In this document: positions 1-8,918 of the stretch, in pieces | Numbering within the stretch: position 1 is the stretch's first letter | How the letters are laid out: every line of letters starts with the position of its first letter | Origin: Bradyrhizobium sp. CB1015 | GTDB taxonomy: Bacteria > Pseudomonadota > Alphaproteobacteria > Rhizobiales > Xanthobacteraceae | Reading direction: 5' to 3' | Assembly (NCBI RefSeq): GCF_025200925.1 | Contig: NZ_CP104174.1 | Span: 4,154,001-4,218,000, forward strand | DNA length: 64,000 nt | Notes under the pieces: model-generated | Databases searched by the model: none | What the model saw: the letters and a program-made list of their open reading frames with translations, nothing else | Told to the model about the DNA's origin: nothing | Position numbers and translations under genes: made by a program

Positions 1-345
1 CCAGGTCATTGCCCATCAAGCTTGTCGGGAAGGGCTCCTGGAGACTCGTGTTATTCAGCAGCGAGAAGAGCTACTCGTGTTCTCGAACGCTGGAGACTTT
101 GCGCCCACTAATCTCGAGGAGAGCGCGCGGTAGGTATTTCTTCGGTGTTCCTTTTACGGAACGATCAGGCTATCGGAATCTGGCAATCGGGCTGAAGTCG
201 CTTGCGGTGTGTTTAGACCCTCCGACTTCGCGGTACGGTATACCGGATTCAACCAGTCCCGACGGGAATGCATCTTTCACTGAACACGGCGGCGTTCGAT
301 CGTTGATCGAGGTGCCAGGGCGGCCGTTTCCCGTGGGACCTCTCA
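1..345. other. Left-edge non-coding region upstream of the marR-like gene
   Basis: I find no convincing gene here. Open frames on both strands translate to composition without domain character. The only structured element is a short inverted repeat (GTTCC, 6-nt spacer, GGAAC) at 147-162, about 185 bp before the MarR start, which could be an operator but is too short to be sure of. A gene entering from beyond the left edge cannot be excluded. Confidence 0.4.
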
Positions 346-909
346 ATGCGACTGGCAATTGAAATCGTTCAACTCCTGATACAATCGGCCGACACCTGGC
401 TTTTTGAAGAGACTTTCTCAGGTCTGAGCGATCGGGAATGGATGGCGTTGCGCTTTCTCGCCCGCGCAAACAGGTTCTCGCGGACGCCGACTGCTCTTGC
501 GAGCTTTCTTGGCACGACCCGCAGTGTCGCATCGCAGATTGCCGCCGTGCTGCAGAGCAAGGGATTGATGGTCCGCAAACCGTCAGCTGAGGACAAGCGC
601 TCGATTGCGCTGTGCATCACGGGCGAAGGGGAGAGGTTTCTGGAGCGTGACCCAATCAACGCCCTGCGGGATCAACTCGTGTCCCTCGATCTCCCCGATC
701 AATCGCGCTTGCGCGATACGCTCCGCCGCGTCCTGGACGGGCTCGATGCTGTCAAGCGCCGTCACCGGGCCGACGTTTGCAGCCGATGCGTGTTCCTGAT
801 CGAGAACGGAGTGGGGAAGGACCGTAGCTTCAAGTGCCGGCTCTTTCGGAAACCCATCAGGGAAAGGGAGACGACCTTGCTGTGCACCTATTTCGAGGGG
901 CGGAGCTAG
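346..909 (+). CDS. MarR-family transcriptional regulator with Cys-rich C-terminal tail
   Basis: A 187-aa winged-helix DNA-binding protein. The MarR core spans about residues 5-130: helices around LSDREWMALRFL, a recognition region around TPTALASFLGTTRSVASQI, and a wing at about 80-95 with the conserved KPSAEDKRS turn. After the core a charged segment leads to a tail with four cysteines spaced C-x2-C-x15-C-x15-C, which could bind zinc or an Fe-S cluster. Ordinary MarR proteins are about 140-160 aa and lack this tail. The ATG at 346 has only a weak GGGA-type ribosome site. The gene stands alone, with a two-component system 185 bp downstream on the same strand. The fold assignment is secure; the metal or redox role is inference and the target is unknown. 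Confidence 0.85.
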   Translation: MRLAIEIVQLLIQSADTWLFEETFSGLSDREWMALRFLARANRFSRTPTALASFLGTTRSVASQIAAVLQSKGLMVRKPSAEDKRSIALCITGEGERFLERDPINALRDQLVSLDLPDQSRLRDTLRRVLDGLDAVKRRHRADVCSRCVFLIENGVGKDRSFKCRLFRKPIRERETTLLCTYFEGRS

Positions 910-984
910 AAAGCTCAGGTGCTCACGGTGCCTGTCGAGCAGGACGGATGGCCCGGTTCGATTGTCCTACACGAACCTGACAGG

Positions 985-999
985 CGACCAGCCTGGTCG
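985..999 (+). terminator. Short perfect hairpin after the MarR gene, possible terminator or operator
   Basis: CGACCAG-C-CTGGTCG forms a 7-bp inverted repeat with a 1-nt centre, about 75 bp after the MarR stop and about 95 bp before the response regulator start. A TTTT run follows 7 nt downstream. It could end MarR transcription or be an operator for the two-component genes. The sequence alone does not decide. Confidence 0.3.
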
Positions 1000-1093
1000 G
1001 GCACTTTTCGCTGGCCGAGGCGGCCGGAATGGTGGAAGAGAGCGAAGATGCCGCGGGCCCGTGCGGTGACCATGGGTATTCGTCGGGACTAGG

Positions 1094-1768
1094 ATGCGCC
1101 TTCTGATCGTTGAGGACAATGCAGAACTGTCGCGGCTCGTTGCCGCTGGGCTGTCGACGGCCGGCTATGAGAGCGACATCGTCGGCAGCGCGGCCGAGGC
1201 GCGGGAGGCAGTGAGCAGCGTCAGCTACGCCGCGATGATCCTCGACCTCGGTCTGCCCGACGGTGACGGCCTGTCGGTGCTGCGCGAGCTGCGCCTCAAG
1301 ATGGAGCCGCTGCCGGTGCTGGTGCTGACCGCGCGCGGCGGCTTGCAGGACCGCGTCACCGGCCTGCGCAGCGGCGCCGACGACTATCTCGTAAAACCGT
1401 TTGCGATGGAGGAGCTGGTGGCGCGGCTGGAGGCCATCCTGCGCCGCCCCGGCCAGTTGCTCGGCCGCTCGCTCACTCTCGCCAACCTCGTCTACGACAC
1501 CGAGAGCCGCCAGATCTTCGTCGACGACCAGCCGCGCATCATCTCCGCGCGCGAGACCTCGGTGCTCGAGATCCTGCTGCGCCGGCAGGGGCGGGTGGTG
1601 CCGAAGAAGAACGTCGAGGACCACATCTTCGGCCTCGAAGGCGACGTCGCCTCCAACGCGGTCGAGGTCTACGTCTCGCGGCTGCGCAAGCAGCTGGCCG
1701 AGCACGGCGCCAAGGTCGTGATCCATACCATCCGTGGCGTCGGCTATCTCATGACAGAGGAGAAATAG
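1094..1768 (+). CDS. OmpR/PhoB-family response regulator
   Basis: A 224-aa two-domain response regulator that should activate or repress genes after phosphorylation by the adjacent kinase. The receiver domain (about 1-115) has the acidic pair E7/D8, phospho-acceptor D51 in ILDLGLPDGDG, switch T79 and K101 in the VKPF motif. The winged-helix output domain (about 125-222) has the VSRLRKQL recognition helix and the terminal TIRGVGYLM strand typical of the OmpR family, QseB/TctD branch. The kinase GTG start lies one base beyond the stop, so the pair is one transcript with coupled translation. The signal is unknown. Confidence 0.93.
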   Translation: MRLLIVEDNAELSRLVAAGLSTAGYESDIVGSAAEAREAVSSVSYAAMILDLGLPDGDGLSVLRELRLKMEPLPVLVLTARGGLQDRVTGLRSGADDYLVKPFAMEELVARLEAILRRPGQLLGRSLTLANLVYDTESRQIFVDDQPRIISARETSVLEILLRRQGRVVPKKNVEDHIFGLEGDVASNAVEVYVSRLRKQLAEHGAKVVIHTIRGVGYLMTEEK

Positions 1769-1769
1769 C

Positions 1770-3191
1770 GTGGCCGCCACGGGCCGTGCCGGATCGCTGA
1801 CGTTCAAGTCGCTGATCTCGCGCATCGTGTTCCTGCACATCGTCGCGGTGGCGGTGGTTGCCATCTTCCTGCCGCTGGTGTTGTTCTGGCTGCTCAACTC
1901 CGAGATTGACCAGCTGCATCGCGATGCCATGCGCGCGCAGGCCGAGGTGCTTGCGGAGCGCATCGGCGCGCAGCCGGACGGCACGTTGACCTTCAACCTG
2001 CCCGACAGCCTCAAGGGACTCTATTCGGACGCCTACGGACGCTATCAGTTCGATATTCGCGATGCTGACGGGCAGTTGCTGTTCTCCTCCCACCGACGCT
2101 CCGCCGCGACGGCGCCCTCCCGCTTCTCCGGCACCATCTCCGGCGCCAGCGTCACGCGAGACGTTGCCGGCAAAACGGTGCGCATCCAGGTCGCCGAGGA
2201 CCTCGCGCACCGGGACGTCATCATCGATGATATCGTTTCGAACTTTTTCCGGCGGGTCGGGTGGATCACCATCCCGATCCTCCTGGTCCTGCTTGCCATC
2301 GACATCATCATCTTCCGCCGCGCGATTGCGCCGTTGTGGAAGGCCTCTCAGGAAGCCAGCAACATCGGCCCGGCCCGCACCGACATTCGCCTGCCGACCG
2401 AGCAGATTCCCCGCGAGATCGTACCGCTCGTCACCGCCGTGAACCAGGCGCTGGACCGCCTCGAGGCCGGCTTTCGCGTGCAGCGGCAGTTCACGGCGGA
2501 TGCCGCGCATCAATTGCGCACGCCGCTCGCAATCCTGCGTACGCGGATCGAGACGCTTGGTGACGGCGCCGAACGGCAGGCGCTGCATGCCGACATCGAG
2601 GCCATGAGCCGGATCGTCGCCCAGCTGCTGGAGATTGCCGAGCTCGACGCCCTTGTGCTCGATCCCGGGGAGACCGCGGATTTGCGCGCCGTCTGTGCCG
2701 AGGTGGTCGGCTCGATCGCCCCGTTCGCGATCGCGCAACGCAAGGACATCGCGCTGAAGGGCACTGATGCGCCGGTGCTGATCCACGGCAATTCGGAGAT
2801 GCTGCAGCGCGCGGTCTTCAATCTCGCCGAAAACGCCATCAAGTTCACGGCGGAGGGCACCACCGTCGACGTCGAGGTGGGCGAGGACGGCTCGGTGCGC
2901 GTGCGCGATTCCGGACCCGGCATCGCGGAGGCCGAGCGCGAGCTGATCTTCCAGCGCTTCTGGCGCGCCGATCGCCGGCGCAGCGACGGCGCGGGATTGG
3001 GCCTCTCGATCGTGCGCGCCGTGGCGGATGATCACGCCGCCACGGTCGCGGTGCAGAACCTCCCCGGCGGCGGTGCGGAGTTCACACTGCGGTTTCGGCT
3101 GGCGGATGCGCCAAAGCCTGTTGAGAAGAACTGGCGCGGCAGTGACGCTGCACCCTCTCCCCTTGTGGGAGAGGGTGGCGCACCGCGTTAG
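1770..3191 (+). CDS. Membrane sensor histidine kinase, QseC/TctE type
   Basis: A 473-aa inner-membrane kinase paired with the upstream regulator. Two membrane segments (about 20-45 and 165-185) flank a periplasmic sensor domain of about 120 aa. A linker leads to the dimerisation helix with phospho-acceptor H247 in AAHQLRTPLA. The ATPase domain shows the N box (NLAENAIKF), G1 (DSGPGIAE), F box (FQRFWR) and G2 (GAGLGLSIV). It uses a GTG start right after the regulator stop. The domain should end near AEFTLRFRL. The last 25-30 residues (including PSPLVGEGGAPR) come from an intergenic repeat that has replaced the original 3' end, so the tail is probably not functional. Confidence 0.92.
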   Translation: MAATGRAGSLTFKSLISRIVFLHIVAVAVVAIFLPLVLFWLLNSEIDQLHRDAMRAQAEVLAERIGAQPDGTLTFNLPDSLKGLYSDAYGRYQFDIRDADGQLLFSSHRRSAATAPSRFSGTISGASVTRDVAGKTVRIQVAEDLAHRDVIIDDIVSNFFRRVGWITIPILLVLLAIDIIIFRRAIAPLWKASQEASNIGPARTDIRLPTEQIPREIVPLVTAVNQALDRLEAGFRVQRQFTADAAHQLRTPLAILRTRIETLGDGAERQALHADIEAMSRIVAQLLEIAELDALVLDPGETADLRAVCAEVVGSIAPFAIAQRKDIALKGTDAPVLIHGNSEMLQRAVFNLAENAIKFTAEGTTVDVEVGEDGSVRVRDSGPGIAEAERELIFQRFWRADRRRSDGAGLGLSIVRAVADDHAATVAVQNLPGGGAEFTLRFRLADAPKPVEKNWRGSDAAPSPLVGEGGAPR

Positions 3192-3312
3192 CGGCGAGAC
3201 GGGTGAGGGGTTCTCTCCGCGATTCTCACTCTCGATTGAATGCGCGGAGAGAGACCCCTCATCCGGCGCGAACTGCGTTCGCGCCACCTTCTCCCACAAG
3301 GGGAGAAGGAAG
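3152..3312. repeat. Large inverted repeat between convergent genes, overlapping the kinase 3' end
   Basis: An imperfect palindrome of about 160 bp. The outer arms (3152-3182 and 3280-3310) pair the CTCCCCTTGTGGGAGA motif with CTCCCACAAGGGGAG. The inner arms (about 3198-3221 and 3243-3265) pair GGGTGAGGGG with CCCCTCATCC. The loop is about 21 nt. Elements of this type occur in many copies in Bradyrhizobium genomes (recalled, not searched). It lies between convergent transcription units and could act as a bidirectional terminator. Its left arm is translated as the kinase C-terminus. Confidence 0.85.
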
Positions 3313-3318
3313 AAGCCG

Positions 3319-4608
3319 CTATTTCAGCTTGCCCGTGGACAGATCCATGATCATGCGCGTCGCCAGATACAGCCGCGGCACGATGCTGTCGACCTGCACA
3401 TATTCGGCATCGTTGGAGTGTGCGCCGAAGCCGGACAGGCCCATGCCTTCCACCACGGCTCCTTTGGACTGCAGCGCGGCAAAAGCCGCGTCGGTGCCGC
3501 CGCCGGTCGCCTTCTCGTCGACCTTGAGGGTCAGTCCGATCTCCCCATAGATCATCTTGCCATAGGCCGCCACGCGGCGCGAGGCCTCGCTGGCTTCCAG
3601 TGGCGGGCGGCGCACCTCGAACTTCAGGTCGACCCTGGAATCGGGCAGCAGGCGATTCTTGATCTTGTCCTGCAGCGCCTTCTGCAGCTCGTCGAAGTCG
3701 GACACCTTGAGCGCGCGTGCGTCGGCCTGGGCCGTGGCCTCGGCAGGAATAACATTGCGGTTGGTGCCTGATTTGGACACCGTCCAGTTCAGCTTCAGGC
3801 CCTGCTCGGGCTTGGACAAGTCCTTCATCTGCAGCACCTGGTGCGAGAGCTCGTACAGCGCATTCACGCCACCCTCGGGCCGTGCGCCGGCATGTGACGA
3901 CTTGCCCTGCACGCTGAGATAGGCCGAGCCGATGCCGCTGGTGGCGAGGCGCAGCGTGCCGTCGGTGCCGCCGCCCTCGAACGAGAACACCACGTCCTGA
4001 TCCGATGCGAGCTTGGTGATGGTGCTGCGCCAGCCGGGCGAGGAGATCTCCTCGTCGCCGTTCGTGAGCACCGTGAGAGTGCCGTAATCCCTGAAGTTCA
4101 GCTTCTGCAGCAATGCCACGGTATGGAGAATGAGCGCGACGCCCTGCTTGTCGTCGGCGATACCGAGGCCGTAAGCCTTGTCGCCGTCGATGCGGAACGG
4201 CTGGTCCTTCAGCATGCCCTTCAGGTACACCGTGTCCATATGGGCAATCAGCATGATCTTCCTCGTCCCCGTGCCCTTGAACACGGCGTGGACGGCCGGT
4301 CCGATCTTCTCAGGGGTGTCGTCGAGGCGATAAATGTCGGTGGGTTGCAGGATCTCCACCGTGCCGCCGAGCTGCTTGAGCTGACCGGCAACGCGCTCGG
4401 CGATCTGGTTCAGGCCTTCGATGTCCTTGCTGCCGGATTCGATGTTGACGAGATCGCGCAACGTGTCGAGCAGCGGCTGCTGCTCCTTTTGCGCCAGCAT
4501 ATGGACGTCGGCGACCGGCCCGGCGTGCACCAGCGTTGCGGCACAAGCCAGCCAGAGTGAGGCGATCAACGGGCCAAGGAACGTGGAAGCGGGGTGCGAT
4601 CGGGGCAT
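3319..4608 (-). CDS. Exported M20-family metallopeptidase, glutamate carboxypeptidase-like
   Basis: A 429-aa zinc hydrolase of the CPG2 type, which removes a C-terminal acidic residue or cleaves small amide substrates. An N-terminal signal peptide (about 1-29, ending near VHAG) sends it to the periplasm. Metal-site motifs are visible: AHMDTVY (His and Asp), GIADDKQG (bridging Asp), NGDEEISS (catalytic Glu and metal Glu), plus TGGGTDAAF and the final GAHSNDAEYV (His). The dimerisation domain occupies about 215-330. It lies 118 bp downstream of the TRAP permease genes on the same strand, so one might supply substrate to the other; that is inference. The ATG at 4608 leaves an intact signal peptide. 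Confidence 0.88.
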   Translation of the reverse strand: MPRSHPASTFLGPLIASLWLACAATLVHAGPVADVHMLAQKEQQPLLDTLRDLVNIESGSKDIEGLNQIAERVAGQLKQLGGTVEILQPTDIYRLDDTPEKIGPAVHAVFKGTGTRKIMLIAHMDTVYLKGMLKDQPFRIDGDKAYGLGIADDKQGVALILHTVALLQKLNFRDYGTLTVLTNGDEEISSPGWRSTITKLASDQDVVFSFEGGGTDGTLRLATSGIGSAYLSVQGKSSHAGARPEGGVNALYELSHQVLQMKDLSKPEQGLKLNWTVSKSGTNRNVIPAEATAQADARALKVSDFDELQKALQDKIKNRLLPDSRVDLKFEVRRPPLEASEASRRVAAYGKMIYGEIGLTLKVDEKATGGGTDAAFAALQSKGAVVEGMGLSGFGAHSNDAEYVQVDSIVPRLYLATRMIMDLSTGKLK

Positions 4609-4726
4609 GAGCGGACATCCATGCGGGTGGGGGGACGGCCGGTATGCCTCCGATTCCGGTGCTTGTCACGCGCCGACGCGCGTCATGCGCCGCTTCAGCG
4701 GAGCATGACGGCGAGCCTCGTTCCCG

Positions 4727-6382
4727 CTACTTCTGCGGCGGGCCGAGATCCAGCGGCGGCAGCTCGATCTGCGGCACCTCGATCTTGATCGTGCTGGGAT
4801 CGATGTTCGTCTGCACACCCTTGTAGTGCATCACCATCGACGGGAACGCGATCACGAGGCCGACCATGATGACCTGGATGACGACGAAGGGCACCGCGCC
4901 CCAATAGATCTGGCCCGTGGTGACGGGGTCCATCCGCTTGCCGGTGACGCGATCGGTGTATCGCTCCTTCGGCGCGACGGACCTGAGATAGAACAGGGCG
5001 AAGCCGAACGGAGGATGCATGAACGAGGTCTGCATGTTGACGCCGAGAATGACGCCGAACCAGATCAGGTCGATGCCGAGGTGCTCGGCCGCCGGTCCGA
5101 GCAGCGGGATCACGATGAAGGCCAGCTCGAAGAAATCGAGGAAGAAGGCCAGCACGAAGACAAAGGCGTTGACGAAGATCAGGAAGCCGATCTGGCCGCC
5201 GGGCAGCGACGTGAGCAGGTGCTCGACCCAGACGTGCCCGTTGACGCCGTAGAAGGTCAGCGAGAACACGCGGGCGCCGACCAGGATGAACACGACGAAG
5301 GCCGAGAGCTTGGCGGTCGATTCGGTGGCCTGCCGGATCAGGTCCCAGCTCAGCCGCCGCTTGGCGGCGCCGAGGATGAGGGCGCCGGCGGCACCCATGG
5401 CGCCGCCTTCGGTCGGCGTCGCAATGCCGATGAAGATCGTGCCCAGCACCAGGAAGATCAGGAACAGCGGCGGCACCATGACGAAGGTGGTCTGCTGCGC
5501 CATCTTGGACAGGAATCGGAAGCCGGTGAGCTTGTCGATGACCCAGTTCAGCACGGCGACGACGAACGCGAAGATGATGCCGTAGAACATGCTGAGCACG
5601 ACGTAATCGGCGCCATGTACGCTCGAATTGCGCATCATGAACCATCCGAACACGCAGCTTGCGAGGAACAGCATGCCGAGCGAAACGAGGCCGCGGCCGC
5701 CATCCTCCTCGCGGAAGCCGATTGCCTCCTTCGGCAGGCCCGGCGTGGCTTTCGGGAAAACAATGCTCACAAGGAAGGCGTAACCGGCATAGAGGCCCGC
5801 GAGCACGAGGCCCGGGACGAAGGCGCCCTCGTACATGTCGCCGACGGACTTGCCGAGCTGGTCGGCCATCACGATCAGGACGAGCGAAGGCGGAATGATC
5901 TGCGCGAGCGTGCCGGACGCGGCGATGACACCGGCGGCCACGCGGCGGTCATAGCCATAGCGCAGCATGATCGGCAGCGAGATCAAGCCCATCGAGATCA
6001 CGGACGCCGCGACCACGCCCGTCGTCGCCGCGAGCAGCGCGCCGACGAAAATCACGGCATAGGCAAGGCCGCCGCGGATGGTGCCGAACAATTGGCCGAT
6101 CGTGTCGAGCAGGTCCTCGGCCATGCCCGACCGCTCCAGCACCAGCCCCATGAAGGTGAAGAAGGGGATGGCGAGCAGCGTGTCGTTGTTCATCACGCCG
6201 TAGACCCGCTCCGGCAAGGCCTGGAGGAAGTCGGGGTGGAACTGGCCGAGCTCGACGCCGATGATGGCGTAGAACAGGCCGACGGCGCCGAGCGAGAATG
6301 CCGCGGGATAGCCAAGCAGCAGCATGACGACCAGCGACGCGAACATGATGGGCGCCATATTGGCGATGAGGAATGCGGTCAT
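4727..6382 (-). CDS. dctM: TRAP transporter large permease subunit (DctM)
   Basis: A 551-aa polytopic inner-membrane protein, the large permease of a tripartite ATP-independent periplasmic transporter, which uses the Na+ or H+ gradient to import a carboxylate-type substrate from a binding protein. The IT-superfamily fold with repeated hydrophobic segments is clear, including FFTFMGLVLERSGMAEDLL, an IPPSLVLIVMAD half and ATPTEGGAMGA. It is longer than the usual 430 aa because of an expanded central region, as in the mannitol/chloroaromatic subfamily. The small subunit lies 27 bp upstream. No DctP gene is next to it, so substrate cannot be assigned. Confidence 0.92.
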   Translation of the reverse strand: MTAFLIANMAPIMFASLVVMLLLGYPAAFSLGAVGLFYAIIGVELGQFHPDFLQALPERVYGVMNNDTLLAIPFFTFMGLVLERSGMAEDLLDTIGQLFGTIRGGLAYAVIFVGALLAATTGVVAASVISMGLISLPIMLRYGYDRRVAAGVIAASGTLAQIIPPSLVLIVMADQLGKSVGDMYEGAFVPGLVLAGLYAGYAFLVSIVFPKATPGLPKEAIGFREEDGGRGLVSLGMLFLASCVFGWFMMRNSSVHGADYVVLSMFYGIIFAFVVAVLNWVIDKLTGFRFLSKMAQQTTFVMVPPLFLIFLVLGTIFIGIATPTEGGAMGAAGALILGAAKRRLSWDLIRQATESTAKLSAFVVFILVGARVFSLTFYGVNGHVWVEHLLTSLPGGQIGFLIFVNAFVFVLAFFLDFFELAFIVIPLLGPAAEHLGIDLIWFGVILGVNMQTSFMHPPFGFALFYLRSVAPKERYTDRVTGKRMDPVTTGQIYWGAVPFVVIQVIMVGLVIAFPSMVMHYKGVQTNIDPSTIKIEVPQIELPPLDLGPPQK

Positions 6383-6409
6383 GATTACCCCCTAAACCGT
6401 CGCCAACGG

Positions 6410-6991
6410 CTACTTCTTCTCGATCGCTTCGACGAGGTGCTCGACCTCAGCCTCCAGCGCCGATACTTGCGATTCATGGGGATCGGGAATCAATCCGCGC
6501 ATCACCGCAATTCGCTTGATCAGCTCGGAAATGCCCTGGACGAGCAGGAAGGCGAAGCCGATCATGATCAGGGCCTTGGCAGGCCATTGCGGCAGGCCGC
6601 CGGCATTGCCGGATTGCTCGTTGATCTGGAACGAGCGAAGGAAGAACGGCACGCCCGTGATGATCATGACGATGCACAGCGGGATCAGGAAGAACAGGTG
6701 ACCGACCACGTCGATGACGTTGCGCGCCGTCTTCGGCAGCGTGTTGTTCACGATGTCGATGCGGATGTGCTCGTTGTCGAGAAGCGTCCAGGGCGAGCAG
6801 AGCAGGAAGACGATGCTGAACAGCACCCATTGCAGCTCCAGCCACGAATTGGACGACGTGTCGAACGTCTTGCGAACGATCGCATTGACCGCCGAGATGA
6901 CGACGGCGACGACGATCAGCCACGCCAGGCGCTTGCCCGTCCAGCGCGTGAACGCGTCAATCCTGCTGCTCAACTTTAGGAGCGCTTGCAA
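6410..6991 (-). CDS. dctQ: TRAP transporter small permease subunit (DctQ)
   Basis: A 193-aa membrane protein with four hydrophobic segments (about 20-45, 60-85, 95-120 and 140-165), the usual DctQ layout. It contains the typical SWLELQW stretch of the second helix, and a coiled charged C-terminus (ALEAEVEHLVEAIEKK). DctQ pairs with the large permease encoded just downstream. The probable start is a TTG at 6991, supported by a strong GGGGAGGA ribosome site about 7 nt upstream on this strand. It is the first gene of the minus-strand unit. The binding protein gene usually next to it is missing here. Confidence 0.9.
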   Translation of the reverse strand: MQALLKLSSRIDAFTRWTGKRLAWLIVVAVVISAVNAIVRKTFDTSSNSWLELQWVLFSIVFLLCSPWTLLDNEHIRIDIVNNTLPKTARNVIDVVGHLFFLIPLCIVMIITGVPFFLRSFQINEQSGNAGGLPQWPAKALIMIGFAFLLVQGISELIKRIAVMRGLIPDPHESQVSALEAEVEHLVEAIEKK

Positions 6992-7160
6992 CGATAGGTC
7001 CTCCCCGATTGTGCCCCGGCCGTCTTGACTGCGCCGAGCGGGCGCGTGGCTTATCTCGCCGCGCAGGCATGAGGCAGGCGCACCAAACCAGCGGGCGTGC
7101 CGCCAGTCAATCGGAAGTTTGTTGATAGTTAAGGGGAATAGGAGCCGCAGCCTAACGGCG

Positions 7161-8195
7161 TCAGCCGCCCGTCACGCTCATGTGCCTGGAGACGCTGGGG
7201 CGGTCGTGGCGGCGGTCGATGATGAAATCGTGGCCCTTGGGCTTCAGCCCGATGGCGCGGTCGATCGCATCCGCAAGCAACAGGTCGTCGCTGGATGCAC
7301 GCAGAGGTTTCCGCAAGTCCGAGGCATCCTCGTGGCCGAGGCAGGTGTGCAGCGTTCCCGTGCAGGTGATGCGCACCCGGTTGCAGGATTCGCAGAAATT
7401 ATGCGTCATCGGCGTGATGAAGCCGAGCTTGCCGCCGGTCTCGGCGACGCTGACATAGCGGGCCGGACCGCCGGTGGTCTCGGCCAGATCCGTCAGCGTG
7501 AATTGCTGGGCGAGGCGGGCGCGCACCAGCGACAGCGGCAGATATTGGTCAATGCGGCCCGATCCGATCTCGCCCATCGGCATCACCTCGATCAGCGTCA
7601 GGCCCATGCCCTTGCCGTGGGCCCAGCGCATCAGCGAAGGCAGCTCGTCCTCGTTGAGGTTCTTCAGCGCGACGGCGTTGATCTTGACGGCAAGCCCTGC
7701 GGCGCGCGCGGCCTCGATGCCTTCCAGCACCTTGTCGATTTCGCCCCAGCGGGTGATCTCGCGAAACTTCCGGGAATCGAGGGTGTCGAGCGAGACGTTG
7801 ATGCGGCGGACGCCGCAATCGGCGAGCTCCCGCGCGTGCTTCGCCAGCTGGGTGCCGTTGGTGGTCAGCGTCAGCTCGCTCAACGCGCCGCTCGACAGAT
7901 GCCGCGACAACGAGCGCACCAGCGACATCACGTTGCGGCGGACCAAGGGCTCGCCGCCGGTGAGACGCAGCTTCTTCACGCCCTTGGCGATGAAGGCCGT
8001 GCAAAGCCGATCGAGTTCCTCCAGCGTCAGGAGATCGGCCTTGGGCAGGAACGTCATGTCTTCCGACATGCAGTAGAAGCAGCGCAGGTCGCAGCGGTCG
8101 GTGACCGAGACGCGCAAGTAGGTGATGGTCCGCCCGAACGGATCGGTCATCGCGCTCGACAGCGCGGCGCGGGGGCTCGCGGGAAGTCCGTTCAT
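7161..8195 (-). CDS. moaA: GTP 3',8-cyclase MoaA (molybdenum cofactor synthesis)
   Basis: A 344-aa radical-SAM enzyme catalysing the first step of molybdopterin synthesis, GTP to 3',8-cyclo-7,8-dihydro-GTP. The SAM-cluster motif C35-x3-C39-x2-C42 follows the VSVTDRC lead. TGGEPL is the SAM-binding element. The second 4Fe-4S cluster motif is C-x2-C-x13-C near 270-290 (FCESCNRVR and LHTC). The C-terminus ends in GG, which MoaA needs. Length is normal. The ATG at 8195 has AAGG 9 nt upstream; an internal ATG at residue 16 is an alternative. moaC or other mo genes are not adjacent. Confidence 0.97.
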   Translation of the reverse strand: MNGLPASPRAALSSAMTDPFGRTITYLRVSVTDRCDLRCFYCMSEDMTFLPKADLLTLEELDRLCTAFIAKGVKKLRLTGGEPLVRRNVMSLVRSLSRHLSSGALSELTLTTNGTQLAKHARELADCGVRRINVSLDTLDSRKFREITRWGEIDKVLEGIEAARAAGLAVKINAVALKNLNEDELPSLMRWAHGKGMGLTLIEVMPMGEIGSGRIDQYLPLSLVRARLAQQFTLTDLAETTGGPARYVSVAETGGKLGFITPMTHNFCESCNRVRITCTGTLHTCLGHEDASDLRKPLRASSDDLLLADAIDRAIGLKPKGHDFIIDRRHDRPSVSRHMSVTGG

Positions 8196-8303
8196 AGCAA
8201 ATGCCTTGTCACTTACGTCGACGGGCGCACCTTTGCTTCAAAGGTGCGGTCGAAGCAATCTAAGCATCGGACGCGGCTAGGACAATCGGTTGGTATACGC
8301 AAC

Positions 8304-8765
8304 TCAGCGCTTGCCTGCGTTCGGATCGGGGAAGGGCGAGCTCTGTGCGGGTGCAGCATTGGCCGGCGCCGCGGCAGGCTTCGGCTTCTTGGGCCGGTGC
8401 GGCTTGCGGACCGGCTTCGGCGGCACGGCCGGCTGGAGTTCCGCAAACACCGGATTCGGATCGGTGGTGATCGAGGCGGGCGTGGTGAAATCCCCGGGAT
8501 TCTTGATCAGGTTCACCGGCAGGCTTGTGGGCTGGTACTTGGGCAGCGCGAAAGCGACGGTGAAGGGAGCGTCGGGAGCGGGAACCGAGACTGAGCAGGG
8601 GGTCTTGCAGCCCGGGCCAAGCGATGTGGTGGCGTCAGCACCGGGGGGATTGGATTCGAGCCGGACCTGGACGGGCGGCGGCGTCGAGTTGAACATGTCC
8701 CAGGACATCGAGGAGCAGCCACCCAGGCTCGCTCCTGCTAAGGCAATCGCGATGACACGACGCAT
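8304..8765 (-). CDS. Putative PEGA-type lipoprotein
   Basis: A 153-aa predicted lipoprotein. The N-terminus (MRRVIAIALAGASLGGC) is a short lipoprotein signal with lipobox LGGC, acylated Cys at 17. Residues 30-85 resemble a PEGA-type surface domain: VRLESNPPGADATTS, then a CKTPC pair and a PFTVAFALPKYQP strand. The last 50 residues are a Pro/Lys/Ala-rich tail (PKPVRKPHRPKKPKP) likely to span or bind the cell wall. I chose the ATG at 8765 because it puts the signal peptide at the N-terminus. No enzyme activity is suggested. It lies upstream of moaA on the same strand with a 108-bp gap. Confidence 0.75.
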   Translation of the reverse strand: MRRVIAIALAGASLGGCSSMSWDMFNSTPPPVQVRLESNPPGADATTSLGPGCKTPCSVSVPAPDAPFTVAFALPKYQPTSLPVNLIKNPGDFTTPASITTDPNPVFAELQPAVPPKPVRKPHRPKKPKPAAAPANAAPAQSSPFPDPNAGKR

Positions 8766-8918
8766 GAACCATCCACTTCGACTGCGGCGAACCGCCACAT
8801 CCCCCGGACCTTAGAAGTGTCGCTTGGGGCAAGCAATTGGCGTGCGGCGCATAGATAATAGATGGTTAACGCAAGGATCCTCTGAATAGCCTAGATATTT
8901 CAGTGGCTTGCGGTGGGG

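Noticed and set aside
9..362. Open frame at the left edge that could be a gene
   Set aside because: Composition is unlike a protein, there is no good ribosome site and it overlaps the MarR start.
4826..6979. A very long open frame (717 codons) on the plus strand over dctM and dctQ
   Set aside because: It is antisense to two well-supported permease genes and is an artefact of high GC at codon position 3. Its product is almost all Glu, Asp, Arg and His with no fold.
7119..8594. A 491-codon open frame on the plus strand opposite moaA and the lipoprotein gene
   Set aside because: moaA has its cluster motifs and final GG on the minus strand; the opposite frame has none.
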